Source: JBLHKT01 sp043101615 (GTDB taxonomy: Bacteria > Planctomycetota > Phycisphaerae > Phycisphaerales > UBA1924). From it: 64,000 nt of DNA. Position numbers and translations under genes: made by a program. The stretch spans positions 1 through 64,000 of the forward strand of contig JBICID010000028.1 of assembly GCA_043101615.1 (NCBI GenBank), written 5' to 3'. Below, one piece after another: positions 15,991 through 24,696 of the stretch. A model generated the notes under the pieces. It saw nothing but the letters and a program-made list of their open reading frames with translations, did no database searches and had not been told where the DNA came from. Each line of letters opens with the position of its first letter. The stretch's first letter is position 1.

Positions 15991-16110
15991 GACGACTCAA
16001 TTCTGAGTTGTTTTGTGCCTAATGCAACTGGGTCCGTGGCGCAACGTAACGCCGGTGTGTCACCAATCGGAAGCCCATTCCACTCAGCTGCTCCGCGAAC
16101 TCCCAACTCC

Positions 16111-16629
16111 GTGAGCCGCACTGGCTTCTCTCTGCTTGAGTTGCTTGTTGTCATAGCGATCGTGTCGGTATTGTTTGCCGCAATGCTGCCCGCGCTTGCG
16201 GCCTCGAAGCGGACCGCGCAGTGGAACCTCTGCCGCAGCAATCTTGGCCAACTCGGGGTGCTGACCGAAGGCGTCATGGACAAGTACGACATGAACTTTC
16301 CGTACTTTGAACCCGACCTCCCGGCCGACACGGCCACTCAGCGAATCACAATGGGAGCGGCGTATGAGGGCGTCTCCGAGCCCGGGGAGTTCCTGATCTG
16401 CCCCAGTGACCCCGAGGCGGTAGAACTCGAAGGCTGGAACACGTCGTACCGCTACCACCCGGGAGAATCGATCGCGGACAAGCCGATCGGATCGAGCGTC
16501 GGTGTGTTCGACGGAGTGCGGGTCAGATATCTCCCCGGCTCTGCACGCAGCGTTTGGGGCGACCGAGGACAGCCGCACGGTGATGGCCGTTCGAATGCTG
16601 TGAGCTACCCGGACTGGATCCCGCAGTAG
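16111..16629 (+). CDS. Short pseudopilin-like protein
   Basis: 172 residues from the GTG at 16111, which leaves the usual short leader M-S-R-T-G before the prepilin cleavage site G|F-S-L-L-E-L-L. A longer GTG start at 16015 is also in frame; neither has a clear SD. After the ~20-residue hydrophobic helix comes a short globular part with C-R-S-N-L-G-Q-L and I-C-P-S-D-P, seen in planctomycete H-X9-DG pseudopilins, but the H-X9-DG segment itself is missing, so the protein looks shortened. Codon use is more A/T-tolerant than in neighbours. It probably belongs to a type II secretion/type IV pilus-like envelope system. Confidence 0.7.
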   Translation: MSRTGFSLLELLVVIAIVSVLFAAMLPALAASKRTAQWNLCRSNLGQLGVLTEGVMDKYDMNFPYFEPDLPADTATQRITMGAAYEGVSEPGEFLICPSDPEAVELEGWNTSYRYHPGESIADKPIGSSVGVFDGVRVRYLPGSARSVWGDRGQPHGDGRSNAVSYPDWIPQ

Positions 16630-16667
16630 TGCATCACGAAGGTGTTCCAGCTCATTCAGAATTCTGA

Positions 16668-16673
16668 TAGTCT
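16668..16673 (+). promoter_or_regulatory. -10 element TAGTCT, leaderless start for 16681
   Basis: TAGTCT ends 7 nt before the ATG at 16681; no SD is present. Confidence 0.45.
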
Positions 16674-16680
16674 GGTGCTA

Positions 16681-17493
16681 ATGCCCCGGCGTGCCTTCAC
16701 CCTCATCGAGCTCCTGGTCGTCATCGCGATCATCGCCCTGCTGATCGGGATCCTCGTCCCCGCGCTCGGCAAGGCCCGCCAGACGGCCAAGGCGACGGTC
16801 TGCCTCTCCAACCAGCGCAGCCTCGCCCAGGGCTTTGTCATGTACTCCACTGACAACGACGACGCGGTCGTCTCGAGCTGGGTGGACGACAACTCGTGGG
16901 TGGCATGGCCCAAGTCCAAGGGTGGGCGGGACCTGCGGACCGACATCCTCGCCCGCATCCAGGTCGTGGACGCCCACAAACGCGGCATCATGGCCGGGAA
17001 GCTCTGGCCCTACATCGAACAGCTCGAGACCTACCACTGCCCCAGCGACCTGCGCGAGCAGTCGGTCACGCCCGGCGCGGTCGCCTACCGCACCTACTCC
17101 ATGCCCAACTGCATGAACGGGGACGAGGGGTGGGAGCGGTCCATCGGGGGCGGCGAGGTGACCAGACGCGTCCCCCAGATCGACCAGCCCAGCCTGCGGT
17201 ACACCTTCCTGGAAGAGTCCGACCCGCGCGGCTTCAACATCGACTCGTGGGTGATGTACCTGGACCGGCCGCAATGGGTGGACCCGCTGACGGTGTGGCA
17301 CGGCAACAACGGCACCCTCGCCTTTGCAGACGGGCACGCCGAGGTCCACCAGTGGCAGGACCCTCGGACCATCGAGATGAGCGACCTGCAGCAGTTCAAT
17401 CGCACGACGCCGGACAACCCGGACTGGGAGTACATGGCGGACGGCTGGGCGAACACGAACGCGAAGACTCGGAAGCGGGACGGGGGCGGTTGA
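16681..17493 (+). CDS. Pseudopilin with H-X9-DG motif
   Basis: 270 residues from the ATG at 16681, giving leader M-P-R-R-A then F-T-L-I-E-L-L-V-V-I, a standard prepilin N-methylation site with a hydrophobic helix to ~residue 28. Then 'LGKARQTAKATVCLSNQRSLAQG' and a C-terminal W-H-G-N-N-G-T-L-A-F-A-D-G-H, the H-X9-DG signature of the planctomycete pseudopilin group. It would be processed by a prepilin peptidase and inserted in the inner membrane. It follows another pseudopilin gene by 51 bp and converges on hldE with 15 bp between stops. Confidence 0.88.
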   Translation: MPRRAFTLIELLVVIAIIALLIGILVPALGKARQTAKATVCLSNQRSLAQGFVMYSTDNDDAVVSSWVDDNSWVAWPKSKGGRDLRTDILARIQVVDAHKRGIMAGKLWPYIEQLETYHCPSDLREQSVTPGAVAYRTYSMPNCMNGDEGWERSIGGGEVTRRVPQIDQPSLRYTFLEESDPRGFNIDSWVMYLDRPQWVDPLTVWHGNNGTLAFADGHAEVHQWQDPRTIEMSDLQQFNRTTPDNPDWEYMADGWANTNAKTRKRDGGG

Positions 17494-17508
17494 AGACGCA
17501 GCGGCCGT

Positions 17509-19002
17509 TCAGTTCTGGGTGGCGCCGTTCTTCATGCGGTTGATCGTGTTGGTCGTGGACAGGCCCTCGACCAGGTCCACGATCTCGACGCGTCCGCCCG
17601 CCTTCTTCACCACCTCGGCCCCGACGACCTGGCTCTCGCTGTAGTCGCCGCCCTTCACCAGCACGTCGGGCAGCACCGTCTCGATCAGGCGGATCGGCGT
17701 GTCCTCGGAGAACAGGCAGACCGCGTCGACCATGTTCAGGGCGCCCAGCACGCGTGCCCGGTGCTCCTGGTCGTTGATGGGGCGGTCGGGGCCCTTGAGC
17801 TTGCGGACCGAGGCGTCGTCGTTGAGGGCCAGCACCAGGTAGTCGCCGAAGGCCCGGGCCCGCTCCAGCAGGGCGACGTGGCCCGCGTGCAGCACGTCGA
17901 AGCAGCCGTTGGTGAACACGATCCGCTTGCCGGCCTTGCGGGCGGCGGAGACCTGCACCATCAGCTCGGCCTGGGTGCGGAGCTTGCCGCTGCGGGCGGT
18001 GTGGATGTTGAGCAGCTCGGCGTGGATCTTCTCGAGCGGGATGGGCTCGATGCCGAAGATCTCGACCTCGAGCCCGGCCGCGGCGTTGGCGAAGTGGACC
18101 GAGTCGGACCAGCTCATCTTGTTGGCTCGTGCGGCGGCCAGGGCCGCGAGCATCATGTCGCCGGCGCCGGTCACGTCGTACACCTCGCGCGCCACCGTCG
18201 GGATGGGGAGCGGGTCTGCAGCGCCGTCGGTCAGCAGCAGCGCGCCCTGCTTGTCGAGCGTGAGCACCACCGCCTCGAGCTCGAGCCGGTCGAGGATCAG
18301 GCGGGCCATGTCCGCGTGGGACGTCGGCCCCTTGCCCTCGGTGAGCAGGTCCACCGCCTTGGCCGCCTCGGTGCGGTTCGGGGTGATCGCGGTCGCGCCG
18401 GTGTACTTGCGGTAGTCCGTCACCGGCGGCGGGTCCACGAAGACGGGCTTGCCCGCGGCCCGGGACAGGGCGATCACCTCGCGGCACAGCTCGGGGGTGC
18501 ACACGCCCTTGTTGTAGTCCTCGATGCAGACCACGTCGGTCCGCTTCAGGTCGGCCTCGAAGGTCTCCAGGATGCGCCGCTGGATGTTCTCGGCGATCGG
18601 CTCGCGCGACTCGAAGTCCACGCGGAACATCTTCTGGGCGTGACGCCCCTGCGCCAGGCCGATCAGGTTCCGCTTCACGGTTGTCGGGCGGATGGGGTCG
18701 GCGACGAGCGTGCCAGCGTCCACGCCCTGCTGGAGCAGCACCGTGCGGAGCAGGTCCGCCTCGCGGTCCTGCCCGACCACGCCCAGGGCCGTCACGCGAC
18801 CGCGCATCGCGACCAGGTCCAGGCACAGGTTCGCGGCCCCGCCGGGGTGGTCCTCCTGGCGTGTCACGCGCAGCACGGGCACCGGGGCGTCGGGGGAGAG
18901 GCGGTCGGCGTCGCCGTAGTGGAACTGGTCGAGCATGAAGTCGCCGACGACGAGGGCCTTGAAGGGCTTCCATTCGGAGAGGTGTCGGAGGAGTGGGTCC
19001 AT
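17509..19002 (-). CDS. hldE: Bifunctional heptose-7-phosphate kinase / heptose-1-phosphate adenylyltransferase
   Basis: 497 residues. Residues ~1-325 are a PfkB-family kinase: G-D-F-M-L-D-Q near the start, H-P-G-G-A-A-N-L, and the anion-hole/catalytic G-A-G-D in 'VYDVTGAGDMML'. Residues ~350-497 are the nucleotidyltransferase with 'VFTNGCFDVLHAGHVALL' (H-x-G-H). Together they make ADP-heptose for lipopolysaccharide inner core. The ATG at 19002 follows GGAG; longer upstream frame has no homology. lpxK lies 121 bp upstream on the same strand, so lipid A and core functions sit together. Confidence 0.96.
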   Translation of the reverse strand: MDPLLRHLSEWKPFKALVVGDFMLDQFHYGDADRLSPDAPVPVLRVTRQEDHPGGAANLCLDLVAMRGRVTALGVVGQDREADLLRTVLLQQGVDAGTLVADPIRPTTVKRNLIGLAQGRHAQKMFRVDFESREPIAENIQRRILETFEADLKRTDVVCIEDYNKGVCTPELCREVIALSRAAGKPVFVDPPPVTDYRKYTGATAITPNRTEAAKAVDLLTEGKGPTSHADMARLILDRLELEAVVLTLDKQGALLLTDGAADPLPIPTVAREVYDVTGAGDMMLAALAAARANKMSWSDSVHFANAAAGLEVEIFGIEPIPLEKIHAELLNIHTARSGKLRTQAELMVQVSAARKAGKRIVFTNGCFDVLHAGHVALLERARAFGDYLVLALNDDASVRKLKGPDRPINDQEHRARVLGALNMVDAVCLFSEDTPIRLIETVLPDVLVKGGDYSESQVVGAEVVKKAGGRVEIVDLVEGLSTTNTINRMKNGATQN

Positions 19003-19123
19003 GCTGGTTGCTCCGTGCGGCCCGTTCGGGCGGGCCTCGATGCTAGGTGGAGCCCGCGAGCGGGGCGACACTTGTTGCGACGAGGATGGGCGTGCCCCGC
19101 CCGCGAAACGGTTTCGCGGGCTC

Positions 19124-20167
19124 CTACCGCACCGCCCCCAGCACCGCCTCGCGCAGCGCCTCCTCCCCACGCGCGAAGCCCAGACGCAGACGCGGGCGGG
19201 CGACCGGGCAGGGCCAGCGGTCGGGCGCCACATCGGCGAGCTTGGACCAGTCCTTGTCGGTCGTGATGATGGTGTGGGCGTCGATCAGGCGGGCGTGCTC
19301 GATGATGGCCTCGAGCGTGGGCGGCTTGTAGGGGTCGTGATCGCGCAGGACGATCGTCTCGAGACGCCCGTCCCCCACCGCGCCCCGGGCCGAGTCGATG
19401 AAGGCGTGCGGGTTGCCGATGGCGCACACCGCCAGCGACCGGGTCCCCCGGAGGATGGAGACCGGCTTGGTGGACTCCCCGGTCTCCGCGAGCACGTCCA
19501 GCTCGGTCCAGTCGTGGGTGGTGACGGCGAGGGGAGGGCGTGCGTGCGCACGCTCGACGTCAACGCAGAGACGCTCGAGGGCCTCGGGGGTCGCCAGCTC
19601 GGCGTGGGTGACGACCACGGCGGAGGCGCGCGCAAGGGACTCCACCGGCTCACGCAGCCAGCCGGCGGGGATCAGGCGGTCCCGGAACGGGTTGCGGGAG
19701 GCGTCCACCAGCACGAGGTCGAAGTCGCGCCCCAGGCGCCGGTGCTGGAAGCCGTCGTCGAGCACCACGCAGTCGGTGTCGCGCCCGACCTGCGTCTCGA
19801 ACAGCGCGTGCAGGCCCGCGATGCGGTCGGGCTGGGCCACGATGGGGACCGTCGGGAAGGCCCGCCGGTGGGCCGCGGCCTCGTCGGACTCGACCGCCGG
19901 GGTGGACTTGTACCCCCGCATCGCGACGCAGGGCCGGTGGCCCGCCTCGAGCAGCCAGCTCAGCAGGCGCCGGACAGTCGGCGTCTTGCCGGTGCCGCCC
20001 ACGGACAGGTTCCCGACGGACAGCACCGGTCGGTCGAGCGTGGTGACGCCCTCGCCCCGGTCGAAGGCGCGGTTGCGGCGTGTGATCTCCCAGCGGTAGA
20101 GGGGCTCGGCGGCTCGGGCGAGTGGCGAGAGGAGGGTCGGGGCCGGCTTCTCGCGCGGGGGCGTCAT
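19124..20167 (-). CDS. lpxK: Tetraacyldisaccharide 4'-kinase
   Basis: 347 residues. LpxK phosphorylates the lipid A disaccharide at the inner membrane. The P-loop S-V-G-N-L-S-V-G-G-T-G-K-T (residues ~50-62) and 'VVLDDGFQHRRLGRDFDLVLVDA' are diagnostic, as are 'RDHDPYKPPTLEAI' and the late T-T-D-K-D motif. The ATG at 20167 begins 2 bp after the stop of the small membrane gene, so the two are cotranscribed. It ends 121 bp before hldE. Confidence 0.95.
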   Translation of the reverse strand: MTPPREKPAPTLLSPLARAAEPLYRWEITRRNRAFDRGEGVTTLDRPVLSVGNLSVGGTGKTPTVRRLLSWLLEAGHRPCVAMRGYKSTPAVESDEAAAHRRAFPTVPIVAQPDRIAGLHALFETQVGRDTDCVVLDDGFQHRRLGRDFDLVLVDASRNPFRDRLIPAGWLREPVESLARASAVVVTHAELATPEALERLCVDVERAHARPPLAVTTHDWTELDVLAETGESTKPVSILRGTRSLAVCAIGNPHAFIDSARGAVGDGRLETIVLRDHDPYKPPTLEAIIEHARLIDAHTIITTDKDWSKLADVAPDRWPCPVARPRLRLGFARGEEALREAVLGAVR

Positions 20168-20169
20168 GG

Positions 20170-20571
20170 TCAGGCGCCGTCGTCGCTGCGGTTGGAGGCG
20201 AGCCTGGCCAGCTCGCGACGCACACGGCGCACCTCGTCCCGCTGGGCCTTGAGCAGACGCCGGCGCTCGACGGCCAGGATCCACAGGTCGATCAGCGCCA
20301 GGATAAGGATCAGGGCCAGCAGGAAGGTCGCCAGCAGCCAGACCAGCAGGAATACCCGCAGCTCGTTGGTGGTCGCGATCGCGAAGCCGTGCGCGGTCAG
20401 CGGGACGACTGTCAGGCTCAGCCAGGCGGTGGCGGTGCGGATGCGCCGGCGCAGCGGGGGCATGCGGTCGTCCGGGGCCTCGCGCAGGGCGATGATGTAG
20501 CCCGCGATGGTGACCATCGCGATGCCCGCGAGCGGGACCACGAGCCAGAGTGGTGCGATCGGTTCGCCCAT
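20170..20571 (-). CDS. Small membrane protein
   Basis: 133 residues with three hydrophobic segments (about 8-28, 48-66 and 72-100) and a charged, helical C-terminus (residues ~100-130, 'ERRRLLKAQRDEVRRVRRELARL', probably a short coiled coil facing the cytoplasm). No family recognised. It lies just upstream of lpxK with a 2-bp gap, hinting at an envelope role. The start is leaderless-like: TACACT at 20577-20582 ends 5 nt before the ATG. Confidence 0.7.
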   Translation of the reverse strand: MGEPIAPLWLVVPLAGIAMVTIAGYIIALREAPDDRMPPLRRRIRTATAWLSLTVVPLTAHGFAIATTNELRVFLLVWLLATFLLALILILALIDLWILAVERRRLLKAQRDEVRRVRRELARLASNRSDDGA

Positions 20572-20576
20572 GGGTG

Positions 20577-20582
20577 AGTGTA
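20577..20582 (-). promoter_or_regulatory. -10 element TACACT, leaderless start for 20571
   Basis: Minus-strand TACACT lies 5 nt before the ATG at 20571. The surrounding 14 bases GGCCCTCTACACTC are identical to those upstream of the nitrilase gene at 22875. Confidence 0.5.
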
Positions 20583-20604
20583 GAGGGCCTTCCCGCGCAG
20601 CGGG

Positions 20605-21945
20605 TCAGGGCCCGCCGGGGGCGTTGGCGACGAGCACACGCTCCGGCCCCGTCAGCGACGCGGACACGGGCGCAACGTGCTGGGCGGAGGCGGTGACCCT
20701 GAGCGGGCCCTGCGGGGCCCCGGAGAGCGTCAGCCGGAGGTCGGAACGCTCGCCCGGGGCGAGGCGCTCGATCCCGAGAACGACCCGCCCGGGCAGGACG
20801 AGTGCCAGCGGGGGCGCCTGGGCGACGTCGCCCTGCGCGACCGGCACGGTCACACGCACGCCCGAGACCGCGACGGGGCCGGTGTTGCGGACGACGACGG
20901 AGACCGAAGCGGGCTCGGCGGGGTCGCGCTCCAGCCAGACCGTGATGGAGGGGTCCAGGACGGTGGTGGTCGTGGCCTCGGACCGGAGGGTGATGCCGTG
21001 GTCGGCGGTGACGGTGGCCCGGGAGTCCAGCACGCCGAGCGTGGAGGCCCGCACGCGCACGGTGCGGGTCTCGGTCTGCCCGGGTCCGATCGCGGCGACG
21101 GGCAGGGAGACGGCGCTGCGGTCGTCGATGGTGGTCAGGCCGCCCGGGAAGTCCTCGACGATGGTGACGCCGGTGGCGGTGCCGGTGCCCTCGTTGGTGA
21201 GGGTGTAGGTGAGCTCGAAGACGTCGTCCCGAGCCGCGAGCTTCGGCGCGGACTTCTCGATGCGGAGCCTGGGCTCCACGATGTTGGTCTGGGTGCGCAG
21301 GGCGTTGCGGTACGTCACGGTCGCGGTCGCGGAGGCCGGGCCGAGGTCGATCGAGCGTGCAGAGAGGGTGAGCGTGCGCGACTGCGCCGGCCCGAGCCGT
21401 CCGAGGTCGAAGTAGACGGTCTCGCCGTCGGCCCCGGGGTGCACCGAGGAATCGATGAGCGTCAGGTTCTCGAGCCGGTGCAGGTGCACGCGGACGCGGT
21501 CGAGGCTGGTGTCGGTGAGATTGGTGACCAGGTAGACCAGCGAGAAGGGCCGGTCGCGGTGGGCGGTGATCGGGGCGAGCTGCTGGAGGTAGACCTGCGA
21601 GGTGTCCGGGTCGCCCGTCGGGAACGCGATCCCGCCCTCGCTGCTGTTCCGGCGCTCCGGCATGCCGGCCCCCACGCCCTTCTTCTCGCGCCACTGCTGC
21701 GAGACCGCGTCCGAGAGCGTGTCGGGCGTGATCGACGTGCGGAGCTGCCGGGGCTTGGGCGGCGGGGCCTCGTAGGGGTCCCGCTCCTCGAAGACCGCGA
21801 GGGTCGCCCCCGTGTCGTCACGCTCGAGCCTGTCGGCGCACGCGCCGAGGACAATCGGGATGAGAATGAGGCAGGCCGCGTGCAGCGCGCCGGTGGCGGA
21901 TCGACGTGCGATGAGTCGCGATCGCGGGTGCTCGGTTGCGTCCAT
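20605..21945 (-). CDS. Lipoprotein with DUF11-like repeats
   Basis: 446 residues. The lipobox L-G-A-C near residue 35 of the protein starting at 21945 marks a lipoprotein; SD AGGAG precedes the ATG. After a Pro-rich linker, repeated beta-sandwich units carry DUF11-type phrases ('FSLVYLVTNLTDTSLDRVRV', 'DVFELTYTLTNEGTGTATGVTIVEDFPGGL', 'VSVVVRNTGPVAVSGVRV'), a repeat used in bacterial surface proteins. It is likely anchored in the outer membrane or periplasm. It precedes the small membrane gene and lpxK on the same strand by 33 bp, though the latter has its own -10. Confidence 0.82.
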   Translation of the reverse strand: MDATEHPRSRLIARRSATGALHAACLILIPIVLGACADRLERDDTGATLAVFEERDPYEAPPPKPRQLRTSITPDTLSDAVSQQWREKKGVGAGMPERRNSSEGGIAFPTGDPDTSQVYLQQLAPITAHRDRPFSLVYLVTNLTDTSLDRVRVHLHRLENLTLIDSSVHPGADGETVYFDLGRLGPAQSRTLTLSARSIDLGPASATATVTYRNALRTQTNIVEPRLRIEKSAPKLAARDDVFELTYTLTNEGTGTATGVTIVEDFPGGLTTIDDRSAVSLPVAAIGPGQTETRTVRVRASTLGVLDSRATVTADHGITLRSEATTTTVLDPSITVWLERDPAEPASVSVVVRNTGPVAVSGVRVTVPVAQGDVAQAPPLALVLPGRVVLGIERLAPGERSDLRLTLSGAPQGPLRVTASAQHVAPVSASLTGPERVLVANAPGGP

Positions 21946-22053
21946 GCTTCCGGCTCCTGAAAGGGGGTGGGATGTCATGTGGCATGATAACGAGCGGGTG
22001 CGGAACGTGCGCGATCGGCACCCGGATCGTGGGGGTGCCGGGTTTGCGTCCGC

Positions 22054-22875
22054 TTACCCGGAGTCGCGAGTTGCCAGCAGCTTCGCGTCGCGCAGCACCG
22101 GAAACCGCTCGCGCCAGTCTCGCACGCTCTCGGGATCGATCTCGACCGACAACACGCCCTCCTCGTCGCCCAGCTCCCCCAGCACGTTGCCCTGCGGGTC
22201 GATGGCGATGCTGCCGCCGGCGTACTCGAGGTAGGGGTCGTTGCCGGTGCGGTTGCAGGCCAGCGTGTAGGCCTGGCACTCGATGGCGCGCGCGACGGAC
22301 AGGGCCCGCCAGTGGTGCTGACGCGCCTTCGGCCAGCAGGCCCCCAGGGCGAAGCACTCGGCCCCCCGCAGCGCCGCGAGCCTGAAGAGCTCGGGGAATC
22401 GAAGGTCGTAGCAGATGATCGGGGCGACCGTGATCCCACGCTCGCCCCCCCACCGGTACGTCACGATGTCGCCCCCGCCGGTGAAGGCCTCGGGCTCGCG
22501 CGCGAACGAGAACGGGTGGATCTTGTCGTACTCGGCCAGCAACTTCGGCGGCGTGACGGACCCGTCGATCGCGGACATGCGGTTCAGGGCCTTGTCGCAG
22601 TCGCAGGGGCGGACGGGGCGCCCGCCCTGCACCACCGCACCGGTGTCCTCGGCGAGGCGCTCGAGATAGCCCAGCGTCTCCCCGCGGTCCGTGGTCACGT
22701 CGATGTTCAGTGAAAACCCAACGGCGAACATCTCCGGCAGCAGGATCAGGTCCCCGGGGTTGACCGGGGCCCGCGTCAGGAGCCTGTCCACCGCGTCGAA
22801 GTTGGTCTGCGGGTCCTCCCAGGCGATGTCGAGCTGGACGAGGTGGGCGCGGTGATGGGCTGGCAGGTCCGGCAT
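22054..22875 (-). CDS. Nitrilase-family carbon-nitrogen hydrolase (omega-amidase-like)
   Basis: 273 residues. The Glu-Lys-Cys triad is visible: Glu48 in L-L-P-E-M-F, Lys118 in E-Y-D-K-I-H-P-F, Cys155 in I-C-Y-D-L-R-F-P-E-L. 'PEMFAVGFS' and 'WPKARQHHWRALSVARAIECQAY' fit the omega-amidase (YafV/NIT2-like) branch, which hydrolyses alpha-ketoglutaramate and similar omega-amides in metabolite repair. Cytoplasmic, with no signal peptide. It has a leaderless start (TACACT at 22884-22889). Confidence 0.9.
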   Translation of the reverse strand: MPDLPAHHRAHLVQLDIAWEDPQTNFDAVDRLLTRAPVNPGDLILLPEMFAVGFSLNIDVTTDRGETLGYLERLAEDTGAVVQGGRPVRPCDCDKALNRMSAIDGSVTPPKLLAEYDKIHPFSFAREPEAFTGGGDIVTYRWGGERGITVAPIICYDLRFPELFRLAALRGAECFALGACWPKARQHHWRALSVARAIECQAYTLACNRTGNDPYLEYAGGSIAIDPQGNVLGELGDEEGVLSVEIDPESVRDWRERFPVLRDAKLLATRDSG

Positions 22876-22883
22876 GGTTCTTG

Positions 22884-22889
22884 AGTGTA
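22884..22889 (-). promoter_or_regulatory. -10 element TACACT, leaderless start for 22875
   Basis: Minus-strand TACACT lies 8 nt before the nitrilase ATG, inside the same 14-base string as at 20571. Confidence 0.5.
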
Positions 22890-23045
22890 GAGGGCCGAGC
22901 GGGCGTGCCGTTGAGAGGCCTGTGCGGGCGCGGTTTCACCGGTTTGAGCGAAGAAGTCGTGAAGTCTGCAAGAAAGGGGCGCGTGAAGCGTCCGTGTGAT
23001 GCAACGCGTGGGGCTCCGAGCCGAATGATGTGATGAGGAGTCACC

Positions 23046-23741
23046 ATGGTCATGGATGAAACGAAGAGGATCAACGAGCCGCGTGGGGCGGCAGCGCCGG
23101 ACGCACGCGGCGCCGATCCCATCGACGCACCGGAGGCGATCGGGGGGCGACTGGGGCGCCGGGTGTGGCTCGCGAGCCGGTCGGCCCGCCGTCGCCTGCT
23201 GCTCGAGCAGCACGGGTACGAGTTCGGGCTCGCCGAGAGCGGGCTGGACGACGGGGAGCTGATCCCCGGCGGCGTGGACCCCGCGAGCTGGGTCATGGCC
23301 CTGGCCTACCTCAAGGCCAACGCCGCGGCGAAGAGTCTGGCCCCGGCCGACCGCACCCGCCCCGTGCTGGGCGCGGACACCGTGTGCGTGGTGGGCGGCG
23401 AGGTGATCGGGCAGCCGCGTGACGCCGACGATGCGCGGCGCATCCTGCGCCTGGTCTCGAGCGGAACGCACGAGGTGCTGACGGGCGTGGCGCTCATCTG
23501 CCCGTGCGGCACGAAGCGGGACGTGTTCTTCGACCGGACCGTGGTCCGCGTCGGCGACCTGGAGCCCTACATCGACGCGTACATCGCGAGCGGCGACTGG
23601 CGGGGCAAGGCCGGCGCGTACAACCTCAGCGAGCGCCTCGAGGCCGGCTGGCCCATCGAGTACGAGGGCGACCCGACCTCGATCATGGGGCTCCCGATGG
23701 AGCTCCTGGCGGCTCGCGTGGACGCGTTCTGCGCGGACTGA
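23046..23741 (+). CDS. Maf-family nucleoside triphosphate pyrophosphatase
   Basis: 231 residues with a ~35-residue extra N-terminus before the Maf core. Core motifs: L-A-S-R-S-A-R-R-R-L-L-L (residues ~43-54), G-A-D-T-V-C-V-V with the catalytic Asp, 'IGQPRDADDARRILRLVSSGTHEVLTGVAL', and 'WRGKAGAYNLSERLEAGWPIEYEGD...MGLPM'. Maf proteins hydrolyse non-canonical or pyrimidine NTPs to NMPs and slow septum formation when overproduced. The ATG at 23046 follows GAGGAG; a second in-frame ATG two codons on is equally possible. Confidence 0.92.
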   Translation: MVMDETKRINEPRGAAAPDARGADPIDAPEAIGGRLGRRVWLASRSARRRLLLEQHGYEFGLAESGLDDGELIPGGVDPASWVMALAYLKANAAAKSLAPADRTRPVLGADTVCVVGGEVIGQPRDADDARRILRLVSSGTHEVLTGVALICPCGTKRDVFFDRTVVRVGDLEPYIDAYIASGDWRGKAGAYNLSERLEAGWPIEYEGDPTSIMGLPMELLAARVDAFCAD

Positions 23742-23771
23742 CGGCGTGTCTCTCGGGGTGGCGGACGCCTG

Positions 23772-23777
23772 TATGAT
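23772..23777 (+). promoter_or_regulatory. -10 element TATGAT
   Basis: A near-consensus -10, 29 bp before the ATG at 23807; an SD (GAGAGGG) lies between, so this operon has a normal leader. Confidence 0.4.
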
Positions 23778-23806
23778 GGCCTCCCGCCAGACTCCGAGAG
23801 GGACGC

Positions 23807-24667
23807 ATGATCACCGCACGCACGACCACCGAGGCGATCCTGACCAAGCTGCGCACCAAGGTGCGTGAGCGACGGCCCATCATGATCTCCAGCGCCGGCA
23901 GCGGCCTGGTCGCCAAGCTGCTCGAGGACGCCGGGGCGGACTGCATCAACACCTTCTCGGGCGCCCGCCTCCGCTCCAACGGCATGGGCACCATGTCCAT
24001 GATGTGGCCCATCCTGGACTCCAACGAGCAGACCATGCGGTACACCCGCGAGGACATCCTGCCCGCCCTCAGGGGCGAGTCGTTCGTGTGCGCCTGCCTG
24101 AACGCCAACGACCCTCTGAAGGACATGCGCATGGTCCTCGACGACTGCCTCCGGATGGGCGTGCAGAGCGTCAGCAACATCGGCCCGTCGATCAGCTACG
24201 TGGACCACGACAGCGAGATCTACAAGGTGATGACCTCGGCCGGCATCACGCTGCAGAACGAGATCGACATGCTCAGGCTCGCCCGCGAGGAGATGAACAT
24301 GGTCTCCATCGGGCTGGCGTTCACGATGGAGGACTCGCTGGCGGTCGTCGAGGGCGCCCGCCCGCACGTGTTCTGTTACCACGCGGGCACGACCAAGGGC
24401 GGTCTGAAGGGGTACGACTCGGGGCTGACCATCGAGGAGACCGCCGAGCAGACCGAGGCGGTCTACAAGGCGGTCCGCGAGATCGATCCGGACGTGATCC
24501 TGATCGCGCACGGCGCCGCGATGGAGAACCCGCCGGACGCCGCGTACATGCTCAACCACACCAGCGGGCACGGGTTCTGGACCGGGAGCTCGACCGAGCG
24601 CCTGCCGATCGAGCGGGCCGTGAGCGCCGCGGCCAAGGAGTTCGCGGCCCTGGAATTCACGACGTAA
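23807..24667 (+). CDS. Phosphoenolpyruvate hydrolase family (TIM-barrel) protein
   Basis: 286 residues. A TIM-barrel of the 'TIM-br_sig_trns' type: 'RRPIMISSAGSGLVAKLLEDAGADCINTFSGARLRSNGMGTMSMM' at the start, 'VSNIGPSISYVDHDSEIYKVM' in the middle, and 'HAGTTKGGLKGYDSGLTIEE' later. Relatives are fused to, or sit next to, Tm-1-like (UPF0261) proteins in bacteria, fungi and plants. True substrate is poorly defined. It begins a three-gene co-directional group (29- and 30-bp gaps) ending with an aldolase-dehydrogenase fusion, which suggests carbohydrate-acid catabolism. Confidence 0.85.
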   Translation: MITARTTTEAILTKLRTKVRERRPIMISSAGSGLVAKLLEDAGADCINTFSGARLRSNGMGTMSMMWPILDSNEQTMRYTREDILPALRGESFVCACLNANDPLKDMRMVLDDCLRMGVQSVSNIGPSISYVDHDSEIYKVMTSAGITLQNEIDMLRLAREEMNMVSIGLAFTMEDSLAVVEGARPHVFCYHAGTTKGGLKGYDSGLTIEETAEQTEAVYKAVREIDPDVILIAHGAAMENPPDAAYMLNHTSGHGFWTGSSTERLPIERAVSAAAKEFAALEFTT

Positions 24668-24696
24668 TCCTCCCCACTGCTACCGAGGAGCACCGC

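Noticed and set aside
19124..21694. 856-codon extension upstream of lpxK
   Set aside because: The extra N-terminus is antisense-like and runs through the small membrane and lipoprotein genes; LpxK homology begins at 20167.
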